NCBI GenBank assembly: GCA_046350655.1
Contig: JAXMAB010000004.1
Span: forward strand, 1,104,595 to 1,168,594
Source of the DNA: JAEUHO01 sp046350655
Lineage (GTDB): Bacteria > Planctomycetota > PLA2 > JAEUHO01
Reading direction: 5' to 3'
DNA length: 64,000 bases
This document shows, piece by piece, positions 1 to 7,336 of the stretch. The position numbers and the translations under genes were made by a program. The notes below the pieces were generated by a model. That model saw only the letters and a program-made list of their open reading frames with translations, did no database searches and was not told the origin of the DNA. Within the stretch, counting starts at the first letter, position 1, and each line of letters opens with the position of its first letter.

Positions 1-61
1 CGGGCATGTCGTAGAGCCCGGTCCCGCCGATGATGCCGATCTCCGCGCGCGCGCCGTCCAT
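1..61 (-). CDS. mtnP: S-methyl-5'-thioadenosine phosphorylase, N-terminal fragment
   Basis: Only the first 20 codons lie in the window; the gene runs off the left edge. From the ATG (complement at 59-61) the product reads MDGARAE followed by IGIIGGTGLYDMP. That stretch is the characteristic first beta strand and glycine-rich phosphate-binding loop of the PNP/MTAP phosphorylase family. By family knowledge MtnP splits methylthioadenosine into adenine and methylthioribose-1-phosphate for methionine salvage. A purine nucleoside or methylthioinosine phosphorylase could start the same way, so the exact substrate is not settled from 20 residues. A minus-strand TACCCT box (complement at 84-89) lies 22 nt upstream and is a possible -10 element. 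Confidence 0.75.
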   Translation of the reverse strand, partial: MDGARAEIGIIGGTGLYDMP

Positions 62-223
62 GGGACCTCCGGGAAGGGCGCCGAGGGTACCCCGGGGGCC
101 GAGCGGGGCCCCCGAACCCCCCGAATCCTCCGGACCCACGGGCGGGCGGGCCTCGCGTACCCTGGGGCGGGATCGGCCGTGGGGGCCGGTCCGACGCGAG
201 GTCGGGGAGGCGGTCGGGGGCGC

Positions 224-239
224 GGGACCGCGAGGCCCG
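224..239 (+). repeat. Dispersed GCGAGGCCCG-core motif, copy 1
   Basis: Sixteen bases match GGGACCGCGAGGCCCG, the core of the motif that recurs in intergenic gaps throughout the window. It lies in the 263-bp gap between mtnP and the large repeat protein. Confidence 0.6.
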
Positions 240-324
240 CTGGCCGGCAGGGTCAGGATTCGGTGAACGAACGGAGAAGTCGCGGCGTCTACCCTGGGGG
301 CAGTTCGTCGGCGGAGGGCTCGGC

Positions 325-3300
325 ATGGCACGCGGCGGCGTGATCGGCGGGATCGTCGTGCTCGCGGCGGCGGCGGCCGCGGTCTGGTTCTTCGTCGGGT
401 CGTCGCCCACGGCGCCCGTGGTGGACGGCGAGGGCGCCGACGAGGCGGCGGCCGTGGTCGCGGACCCCGCGCTGGCCGCCGGCGGCAAGCGGCCGGCGGC
501 GGTCGTCGGCGCGCCGGCGGGGGCGCTGCGGGGCACGATCCTCGGCCGGGTCATCCGGGCGGACGGGAGCGCGGTCGCGGGCGTGCGCGTCGTGGCGACG
601 TCACCGGGCGGGCGGTGGGACGAACGCGGCAGCGTCGAGCCGTCGCAGCGCGGCGTGCGCGAGACCGAGGCGCTCCGGGCCGCGTTCGCGTCGGTGGACG
701 ACCCGAAGCCGGGCGACCCCGACCTGCCGCGCGCCGCGACCGGCGAGACCGGACCGGACGGGCGGTTCACGCTGAAGGTCGAGGGGGCGGGCAACTACGC
801 CGTCGAGGCGTACCCGGCCCCGCCGCTGTGCCGGGGCCGCGCGAACGCGCAGTTGATGCGGGACCGGACCGAGACGACGGTCGTCATCGTCGTCGTCGAG
901 GGCGGTGCGCTGCGCGGGAAGGTCGTCGACGCCGCGGACCGGCCGATGGCGGCCGTGGTGCTCGGGGCGTGGACCGCGGGCGAGCGGGGGGGCAGCGTCC
1001 CCGCGGTCGCCACGGACCCGACGACGGGGGCGTTCACGCTCGAGGGGGTGCCGCCGGGCCGCGCGTTCCTGACGGTGCGCGTCGCCGGTCGCGGCGAGTG
1101 GACCGTGAAGACGCCGGTGCCGGCGCCGGACCCGTTCGTGATCCGCGTGCCGTCGGGCGGCGTCGTGGTGGGGCGCGTGACGGACGGCACCGGCGCGCCG
1201 GTGGCCGACGTCGATCTCCTCGTCGCCACGGGGCTGCGCGAGGCGCCCCCGGCGGGCATGAACGGCTCGCGTGGCCGGGGGAAGAGCGCCGCCGACGGGT
1301 CGTTCCGGATCGAGGGCCTGTTCCCCGGGCGCGTCACGACGGTCTCGATGCTGCCGCCCGGCCGCCCCGCGCGGACCGAGGCCGTGGGGCGGGCGCGGTG
1401 GACCGGCGCCGAGGTGCGCGACGGGGCGGAGACCCGCCTCGACCTCGTCCTGGTGCGCGGCGGCGTCGTGGCCGGGCGCGTGACGGAGGCCGGCACGAAG
1501 GCGGCCGTGGCGGACGCGGAGGTGCTCCTCTTCGCGCGTCCGTCCGGCGGCATGATGATGAACGTCGAGGCGGTGCGCGTGAAGGTGGACGCGACGGGCG
1601 CGTACCGGTTCGAGGACGTGCCGTTCGGGCGGTACGCGGTGATGCCGACGTCGGCGAAGCACTACTTCGCGCCCGCGGTGGCGCGCAACGGGCCCATGAT
1701 GTGGGACGGCTCCGGGCAGGGGATGGACGCGCCGTGGGTCGTCGTCTCGGCCGAGGGCGAGGTCGTCGAGCGCGACGTCGAGCTGACGCCGGGGCTCGTC
1801 GTCGTCGGGTCCGTGAAGGGGCCGGACGGGGCGCCGGTGGCGGGCGCCGAGGTGCGCGCGGCCAACGCGTCGCCGCTCTACCAGGGCGCGTGGAACTGGG
1901 GCGTCAACATGACGCTCGGCAACCAGCCGCTCGCGACGACCGACGAGGGCGGCGCGTTCCGGATCGCCAACCTCCCGCCGACGAACGACCTGACGCTGTA
2001 CGCGGCGAAGGCCCCGCTGCTCGGCGCCGCCACGGAGCGCCTGAAGCTCGAGGCGGGCGGGCCGCCGCCCCCGCCGGTCCTGCTGACGCTCGCCGCCGGC
2101 GCGACGGTCGCCGGCCGCGTGGTGGACGCGGACGGGAAGCCGCTCGCCGCGTGGATGGTGAACTGGTGGTCCCAGGACCCGAAGGCCCCGGGCTGGGGCA
2201 ACACCACGTCCGACGAGGAGGGGCGGTTCCGCGTCGAGGGGCTGCCCGCGACGGGCATCGTCCTCTCGGCGCAGCCGACGTCCGGGCGCCGTGGCGGGGC
2301 GAACCAGCGCCTCGACCCGCCGCTCTCGCCCGGCGAGGTGCGCGAGGGCGTCGAGCTGAAGCCGGGGAAGTTCGCGTACCTCCGCGGGGTCGCGGTGGAC
2401 GAGGCCGGCAAGCCGGCGGCGGGCGTGAACCTCTTCTTCCAGGGCGAGAGCCCGCAGACGACGACGACCGACGAGGACGGGACGTTCGACGTGGCCCTGC
2501 CGGCCGGCACCTACGAGGTCGGGATGCGGATGGCGAGCGGGTGGGGGCTCGACGGCCCCTCGATCTCGGCGACCGCGCCGGCCGAGGGGCTGCGGATCAC
2601 GGTGAAGCCGAGCGAGAAGACGTACACCGTCATCGGCGGGCGCGTCGTGGCCGCGGACGGGACGCGGATCCCGGCGTGCACGGTCTCCATCAAGGCCGAG
2701 GGGAACCCGAACGCCCTGAACGACGAGGTGATCGGCGGCGAGTTCCGGCGCGAGATGACGGGCAAGCCCCCGTTCACGGTGGTCGCGTCGGTCCCGCGCG
2801 GGACGCGGGGCGAGCTGCTCAACCTGAAGTCGAACAAGGTGGTCGTCGAGAAGGACACGCTCGACGTCGTGCTCACGCTCGAGAAGGGGCTCGTCGTGAA
2901 GGGGCGCGTGCTGACGCCGTCCGGCGAGCCCGCGCCGGGCGCCACCGTCCGTGCGGGCCCGATCTCGGCGTCGACCGACGCGACCGGCGCGTTCGTCCTG
3001 CCGGGGTTCGCGAGCGGCGACCCGGTCCCGCTCACCGTGCAGCCGCCCGCGACGTACGTCGCGCCGAACGGCGTCACGGCGCGGCCCGGCGGCGAGGACG
3101 TGATCGTGCGGCTCGTGGCGGGTGGCTCGGTCGCCGGCCGCGTCGTCGGGCTCGAGGACGCGAAGGGCATCCAGGCGTGGGTCTACGTGATGAACGGCGG
3201 GCACTCGATCGCCGTCGGGGCCGACGGCACGTTCAAACTCGAGGGGCTGCCGGCCACGGGGACGGTGGACCTCGCCCTCAACACGTGGGACGGGTCGGGG

Positions 3301-4101
3301 AAGGCGTCGCCCTTCGTCGGCGTCACGATGAAGGGCGTGCCCATCGGCTCGGACGGCGTGGTGATGACCGTCACCCGAGGCGTCCACATCCGCGGCGTCG
3401 TCGTGGATCAGGACGGGGCGCCCGCGTCGAACCTCCAGCTGCAGGTGACGGGCGAGGGCGGCGAGGGCTCGGGCGGCCAGTCCGACGCGACCGGCGCGTT
3501 CGTGATCGGCGCCGTGCGGCCGGGATCGTACACGCTCACCGTGCACCGCCCGAACGGCGGGATCGCGCTCAAGGACGTCAAGGTGGAGGCCCCGTCCGAC
3601 GGCGTCCGCCTCGTCGTCCCGCGCGGGCGGAAGGTCTCGGGCCGCGTGCTCGGGGCCGGCGGGAAGCAGGTGAACCTCTCGGTGGTCACGCAGGGCGCGA
3701 AGGGCACCGAGCAGGTCGGCTGGGGCCAGTGCGGGTCCGACGGCCGCTTCTCGATCGACGTGACGGGCGACGGCCCCTTCCGGGTCAACGCGATGGCCGA
3801 CGACCGTTACGGCCGCGCGGACCGCGTCGTCCCCGGCACCGACGTCGAGATCCCGCTCGCCGTCGGCCTCGAGATCTCCGGCGTCGTCGAGCCCGAGGCC
3901 CGCAGCGCCACGGGGACGTGGGTCATGGCGGAGGGCGACGGCTGGTCCGGGGGCGCGCCGTGCGACACGGAGGGCGCGTTCCGCGTGCGCGGGCTGCCGC
4001 CGGGCCGGTACACGCTGAAGGTCTTCAAGCAGGAGGCGTCGGCCCCGCCGACCGAGGGCACCCCCGTCGACGCGGGCGCGACGAACGTCCGCCTGCGGTG
4101 A
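325..4101 (+). CDS. Large membrane-anchored protein of carboxypeptidase-regulatory-like repeats
   Basis: A 1258-residue protein with one hydrophobic segment at about residues 6-24, fitting an N-terminal anchor or signal peptide. The rest is a string of about a dozen beta-rich units of 80-100 residues. Each opens with a G-R-V-x2-x-D-G-x-P-V-A-G-A-x-V pattern, for example GRVVDADGKPLAAW or GRVLTPSGEPAPGATV. Most close with an F-R-V-x-G-L-P-x-G-x-Y pattern, for example FRVRGLPPGRYTLKV. This matches the carboxypeptidase-regulatory-like (transthyretin/Ig-type) domain family. No catalytic domain is visible, so adhesion, scaffolding or glycan contact at the cell envelope is only inferred. GGAGGG at 313-318 supports the ATG start, and TACCCT at 290-295 is a possible -10 box. 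A shorter relative lies at 9183-10958. Confidence 0.85.
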   Translation: MARGGVIGGIVVLAAAAAAVWFFVGSSPTAPVVDGEGADEAAAVVADPALAAGGKRPAAVVGAPAGALRGTILGRVIRADGSAVAGVRVVATSPGGRWDERGSVEPSQRGVRETEALRAAFASVDDPKPGDPDLPRAATGETGPDGRFTLKVEGAGNYAVEAYPAPPLCRGRANAQLMRDRTETTVVIVVVEGGALRGKVVDAADRPMAAVVLGAWTAGERGGSVPAVATDPTTGAFTLEGVPPGRAFLTVRVAGRGEWTVKTPVPAPDPFVIRVPSGGVVVGRVTDGTGAPVADVDLLVATGLREAPPAGMNGSRGRGKSAADGSFRIEGLFPGRVTTVSMLPPGRPARTEAVGRARWTGAEVRDGAETRLDLVLVRGGVVAGRVTEAGTKAAVADAEVLLFARPSGGMMMNVEAVRVKVDATGAYRFEDVPFGRYAVMPTSAKHYFAPAVARNGPMMWDGSGQGMDAPWVVVSAEGEVVERDVELTPGLVVVGSVKGPDGAPVAGAEVRAANASPLYQGAWNWGVNMTLGNQPLATTDEGGAFRIANLPPTNDLTLYAAKAPLLGAATERLKLEAGGPPPPPVLLTLAAGATVAGRVVDADGKPLAAWMVNWWSQDPKAPGWGNTTSDEEGRFRVEGLPATGIVLSAQPTSGRRGGANQRLDPPLSPGEVREGVELKPGKFAYLRGVAVDEAGKPAAGVNLFFQGESPQTTTTDEDGTFDVALPAGTYEVGMRMASGWGLDGPSISATAPAEGLRITVKPSEKTYTVIGGRVVAADGTRIPACTVSIKAEGNPNALNDEVIGGEFRREMTGKPPFTVVASVPRGTRGELLNLKSNKVVVEKDTLDVVLTLEKGLVVKGRVLTPSGEPAPGATVRAGPISASTDATGAFVLPGFASGDPVPLTVQPPATYVAPNGVTARPGGEDVIVRLVAGGSVAGRVVGLEDAKGIQAWVYVMNGGHSIAVGADGTFKLEGLPATGTVDLALNTWDGSGKASPFVGVTMKGVPIGSDGVVMTVTRGVHIRGVVVDQDGAPASNLQLQVTGEGGEGSGGQSDATGAFVIGAVRPGSYTLTVHRPNGGIALKDVKVEAPSDGVRLVVPRGRKVSGRVLGAGGKQVNLSVVTQGAKGTEQVGWGQCGSDGRFSIDVTGDGPFRVNAMADDRYGRADRVVPGTDVEIPLAVGLEISGVVEPEARSATGTWVMAEGDGWSGGAPCDTEGAFRVRGLPPGRYTLKVFKQEASAPPTEGTPVDAGATNVRLR

Positions 4102-4109
4102 CCGCCGGG

Positions 4110-4115
4110 TAGGTT
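4110..4115 (+). promoter_or_regulatory. Possible -10 box, short-leader promoter
   Basis: TAGGTT ends 7 nt before the GTG at 4123, and no Shine-Dalgarno is seen. It belongs to the recurring short-leader pattern of this window. Confidence 0.3.
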
Positions 4116-4122
4116 CTCCGGC

Positions 4123-4467
4123 GTGACCTACTGGCTCCTCAACGCGATCACCGCGACGCGCCTCTTCGTCTGCGCGCCGGTCTGGTTCTGGTGCTGGTGG
4201 AAGCGGCCGCGCTTCATGGTCGCGTGGATGAGCCTCGCGTTCGCGTGGTTCCTCCTCACGGACCACTTCGACGGCTACTGGGCGCGCACCTACGGCCTCG
4301 TGAGCGAGCTCGGCTTCTGGCTCGACCACGTCGGCGACGTCGCGTTCTACGGCGCCGTGGTGCTGTCGATCGTCAAGGGGACGCGGGAGCCGGAGCAGGT
4401 GCGCCGCCGCCGGGCCGGTCCCGGCGCCGCGCCGCCGCCACCCCCGCCGCCGCGATCGACGCCATGA
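4123..4467 (+). CDS. CDP-alcohol phosphatidyltransferase-like protein, short form
   Basis: A 114-residue protein with a complete CDP-alcohol phosphatidyltransferase signature: D47-x2-D50-G51-x2-A54-R55-x8-G64-x3-D68-x3-D72. By family knowledge these aspartates bind the metal ions that transfer a phosphoalcohol from a CDP-activated lipid or alcohol (PgsA and PssA are examples). Hydrophobic segments lie at about 5-25, 32-46 and 73-86. Family members usually have about 180-230 residues and six membrane helices, so the C-terminal half is missing. The chain ends in a basic and Pro-rich tail encoded by DNA that overlaps the 3' end of the convergent flippase gene by 95 bp. It may be a truncated remnant or a minimal version. 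GTG at 4123 is the chosen start. Confidence 0.6.
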   Translation: MTYWLLNAITATRLFVCAPVWFWCWWKRPRFMVAWMSLAFAWFLLTDHFDGYWARTYGLVSELGFWLDHVGDVAFYGAVVLSIVKGTREPEQVRRRRAGPGAAPPPPPPPRSTP

Positions 4468-5617
4468 GGACCGACGCCGCGAGCGCGGTCCACGCGGTCG
4501 CGACCGCGCCGTGGCGGGGCACGAACAGGACGTTCCCGACCACCGACCCGACGAACGCGAGGCCCGGCGCGAGGTAGGTGGCGGGCGGCGCGCCGCGCCC
4601 GAGGAGCTCGGCCAGCAGGAGGTGACCGACGCCCGCGACGAGCGCCGTCGGCACGAGGATGCGCGCCAGCGCGCCCGCCTCGACGAACCGGCCGCCGTGG
4701 ATCGTCGTCACGAAGGTCGTGGGGAACGCGAAGATCGCCGCCGCGACGGCCAGCGTGACCGCGATCGAGACCGGGCCCATGGGCCGCGCGGCGCGACGGC
4801 CGGTCCCGCTCGCCGCGGCGACCTTCGGGACGTGCAGCATCCCGGCGATCCACGGCACGAACATCAGCATGTCGCGCGCGAGGCTCGCCGCGGCGAACTG
4901 GCCCGACGCCTCGGTGCCCGCGAGGGCCGAGAGCAGCAGCACGTCGCAGCGCACGAACGCGAACGCGAAGACGCCGTGGAGGAAGGCCGCCCGCAGGTAG
5001 CCGCGGGCCTCGCGGAGCGCGTGGCCGCCGCGGCGGGGGCGCCACGCGGGCCCGACGAACCGCGCGCCGAGGACCGCCGACGTCACCTCGGCGAGCGCCA
5101 TGCCGGCGACGACGGTCTCGGCGCGGCGCAGGGGCGGCACGAGCAGCACGAGGAGCGCGACGAGCACCACCGCGCGCTGCGCGACGACGAGCCCGTTCCA
5201 CGCGTTCGTGCGGTCGGCGCCGAGGAGCACCCCCGAGAGCGCCTGGCCGACGAGCGTGGCCGGCGCGGTGGCGACGAACGCGGCGACCGCCCACGGCGGG
5301 AGCGGCGCGAAGACCTGCGGCAGGAGGAACGCGCCCGCCGCGAGGACGAGCGCCGCGACGACGCCGAGCCCGAGGCTGGCCGCGGTGGCCTCGCCGGCCA
5401 CGAGCTCGACGGGGGTCTTCCGCCGCGCGACGAGCCAGGTGGCCGCCGCGGGGATGCCCGCGCACGCGACGGCGTGGAGGCCGAGGCGCAGGACGGCGAG
5501 GCCTTCGACCGCGCCGCGCGTGGCGGGGCCGAAGACGCGCCCGACGACGGCCGACGTCAGGATGAACGTCCAGGCGCCGAACTGCCGGGCCGCGAAGGTG
5601 ACCGCGAAGGGCTTCAC
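4373..5617 (-). CDS. Oligosaccharide flippase family membrane protein (Wzx/MurJ-like)
   Basis: A 414-residue, strongly hydrophobic protein with roughly 12 predicted membrane segments and short polar loops. The start MKPFAVTFAARQFGAWTFIL and the later GTEASGQFAAASLARDM segment resemble Wzx-type polysaccharide flippases of the MOP superfamily. Such proteins move lipid-linked oligosaccharides across the cytoplasmic membrane. No glycosyltransferase genes adjoin it, so the substrate cannot be named. The start is GTG (complement at 5615-5617). A minus-strand TAGGCT box at 5627-5632 ends 9 nt upstream, and no clear Shine-Dalgarno is seen. The C-terminus is low-complexity Ala/Pro/Gly and overlaps the convergent gene. 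Confidence 0.75.
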   Translation of the reverse strand: MKPFAVTFAARQFGAWTFILTSAVVGRVFGPATRGAVEGLAVLRLGLHAVACAGIPAAATWLVARRKTPVELVAGEATAASLGLGVVAALVLAAGAFLLPQVFAPLPPWAVAAFVATAPATLVGQALSGVLLGADRTNAWNGLVVAQRAVVLVALLVLLVPPLRRAETVVAGMALAEVTSAVLGARFVGPAWRPRRGGHALREARGYLRAAFLHGVFAFAFVRCDVLLLSALAGTEASGQFAAASLARDMLMFVPWIAGMLHVPKVAAASGTGRRAARPMGPVSIAVTLAVAAAIFAFPTTFVTTIHGGRFVEAGALARILVPTALVAGVGHLLLAELLGRGAPPATYLAPGLAFVGSVVGNVLFVPRHGAVATAWTALAASVLMASIAAAGVAAARRRDRPGGGAPAPAPASP

Positions 5618-5626
5618 GGGGGCGCG

Positions 5627-5632
5627 AGCCTA
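5627..5632 (-). promoter_or_regulatory. Possible -10 box, short-leader promoter
   Basis: Minus-strand TAGGCT lies 9 nt upstream of the GTG start of the flippase gene. The same hexamer occurs 6 nt before the genes starting at 10958, 31871 and 40988. Confidence 0.35.
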
Positions 5633-5654
5633 CCCCCGGGCGGCCCGGAGCGCG

Positions 5655-6758
5655 TCAGCGGGCCGAGACGACCGGGGTCTCCTCGGAGACGTGGAAGCCG
5701 TCGCGCCCGTGCTGCTTCACGCGGTAGAGCGCGCGGTCCGCGCACTCCATGAGGGCGCCGACGACGGTCTCGGTGCGGCCCTCGCGGTGGGCGCCCGGCG
5801 GCAGCACCGCCACGCCGACCGAGGCCGTGACCTTCATCCCGGGGCGGATCGCGCCCCAGTTGCGCAGGCGGAACGCCTTCACGATGCGGTCCGCGAGGTC
5901 GCGGCCGTGATAGGGGTCCGCCGCGACGGCCGCGACCGCGAACTCCTCGCCGCCGACGCGCGCGACGTGGTCGAGGGTGCCCGCCGTGTCGCGCAGGAGG
6001 CGCGCGGTCTCGACGAGGACGTCGTCGCCGACGGCGTGGCCGTGGACGTCGTTGAGCTTCTTGAAGTGGTCGAGGTCGATCACGAGCATCGTGATCGGCC
6101 ACGAGAACCGCTCGCTGCGGGCCAGCTCGCCCTCGAGGCGGCGCAGGAACGCGCGGCGGTTGTCGAGCGACGTGAGCGGGTCGCTGGTGGACTCGACCTC
6201 GAGCGTCTCGACGCTGCGGCGGTGCTTCGTGCCCGCGCGGACCGCCATGCTGGTCGCGAGGAGCGCGAACGCGGCCTGCGTCGCCATCGCTGCGACGTCC
6301 GCGGCCGCGATGGCCGCGCCGGGCCCGCCGCCGTCGAAGAAGCGGAGGCCGAGGATGTAGGCGGCGATGAGCATGCCGGCCATGTAGATGGCGCGGGCGC
6401 CGGAGATCGTCAGGCCGAGGAACACGCACGTCGAGGCGACGAGCAGGAAGTAGGGGCTGTGGAGCCCGCCGGTGCGGAGGCAGATGACGACCTCGAGCAG
6501 GCCGATCACGAACATCAGCCCGCCGCCGGGCAGCCGCTGCTTCCCCGCGCCGTTCCGCTCGATCTCGAGGCCGATCGCGCTCAGGAACGCCGCGCTGCCG
6601 AACGCCCCGAGCCGGATCGCGTCGGTGGTCGCGTAGACCCCGCCCGCGAACAGCGCCGCCTCGACGACGAGGAGCACCGTCGCGAGGACGAAGGTCAACT
6701 GGAAGTGGGTCGCGCGGAGGAGCCCTCGCGGGTCCGACTCACGCTGGGGAGGGGTCAC
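5655..6758 (-). CDS. Membrane diguanylate cyclase (GGDEF domain)
   Basis: A 367-residue protein. About six hydrophobic segments occupy residues 20-180 as an integral-membrane sensor. A short linker at about 183-200 leads into a GGDEF domain. The active-site signature is GGEEF at about residues 269-273, preceded by DLDHFKKLNDVHGHAVGDD, the metal- and substrate-binding stretch of diguanylate cyclases. It should make cyclic di-GMP from two GTP. The position of the RxxD inhibitory site reads G-T-L-D, so product inhibition is probably lost. The membrane part does not match a sensor family I can name. The gene follows cutA on the same strand after 108 bp. Confidence 0.9.
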   Translation of the reverse strand: MTPPQRESDPRGLLRATHFQLTFVLATVLLVVEAALFAGGVYATTDAIRLGAFGSAAFLSAIGLEIERNGAGKQRLPGGGLMFVIGLLEVVICLRTGGLHSPYFLLVASTCVFLGLTISGARAIYMAGMLIAAYILGLRFFDGGGPGAAIAAADVAAMATQAAFALLATSMAVRAGTKHRRSVETLEVESTSDPLTSLDNRRAFLRRLEGELARSERFSWPITMLVIDLDHFKKLNDVHGHAVGDDVLVETARLLRDTAGTLDHVARVGGEEFAVAAVAADPYHGRDLADRIVKAFRLRNWGAIRPGMKVTASVGVAVLPPGAHREGRTETVVGALMECADRALYRVKQHGRDGFHVSEETPVVSAR

Positions 6759-6866
6759 GGGGAGCCCACGCTCACGGGGGGGAAGGTCGGGGCCCCTATC
6801 GGCCGGGACGGGCGGCGAAGTGAAGATCGTGTCAGGCCCGCGCCCGGGGGGTAACTACTTGTATGT

Positions 6867-7244
6867 TCAACGCTTATGCCGTGCCGGGGTCGTCTCCTCG
6901 GCGGCCCACGCGTCATAGGCCCGCGCGACCTGGCTCGGGGTGACCACGACGATCTCGGGGACGTCGTAGGGGTGCGAGGTGCGAAGGACGTCGAGGCACC
7001 GGGGGAGTGTCCCCCGGGTCGTCTTGACGAGGAGGAGCGTCTCGCCGTCGGCCCGGACTTCGCCCTTCCAACGGTACGTGCTCCGGACCCCCGGGACCGC
7101 CTGGACGCAGGCGGCCGCACGGGCCTCCACCAGGGCGCGGGCGAGCGCCGGGGCCCGCCGGGGCGGGACCGTGGTCAGGACGATCCGGAGGGCCGGCGCC
7201 CGGCGGGGGCGCGACGCGGCGGGGCGGGGCTTCGTTCGGGCCAT
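6867..7244 (-). CDS. cutA: CutA-family divalent cation tolerance protein
   Basis: A 125-residue protein from the ATG at 7244. After a basic Ala/Pro-rich leader of about 18 residues it follows the CutA fold. It has IVLTTVPPRRAPALARALVE (first strand and helix), AAACVQAVPGVRSTYRWKGEV, then LLLVKT and HPYDVPEIVVV. These segments are characteristic of the small trimeric CutA1 family, which is linked to copper tolerance though its biochemical role is still debated. A longer reading from upstream would add 26 residues with no family similarity, so the internal ATG is preferred. The gene is divergent from asnB across 92 bp, with a TATCAT box on its own strand at 7279-7284. Confidence 0.85.
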   Translation of the reverse strand: MARTKPRPAASRPRRAPALRIVLTTVPPRRAPALARALVEARAAACVQAVPGVRSTYRWKGEVRADGETLLLVKTTRGTLPRCLDVLRTSHPYDVPEIVVVTPSQVARAYDAWAAEETTPARHKR

Positions 7245-7278
7245 CGGGCGCGCAGGCTCCTGTCGGATTCGGCCGATG

Positions 7279-7284
7279 ATGATA
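7279..7284 (-). promoter_or_regulatory. Possible -10 box for cutA
   Basis: Minus-strand TATCAT, one base off TATAAT, lies 34 nt upstream of the cutA ATG in the divergent cutA-asnB gap. Confidence 0.35.
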
Positions 7285-7336
7285 GGCCCCGGGTCCGCGC
7301 GGCCGCGCGGACGCTGCCCCAAGGAACTCGAACCGC

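Noticed and set aside
601..4329. Very long open frame (1242 codons) on the minus strand opposite the large repeat protein
   Set aside because: Arg/His/Ala-dominated translation without family motifs, fully antisense to a gene with clear repeats. Long antisense frames are expected at this G+C.
6841..6880. AT-richer island between the GGDEF gene and cutA as a promoter
   Set aside because: TTGAAC is present on the minus strand but no matching -10 is found at the right distance. It also overlaps the last codons of cutA.
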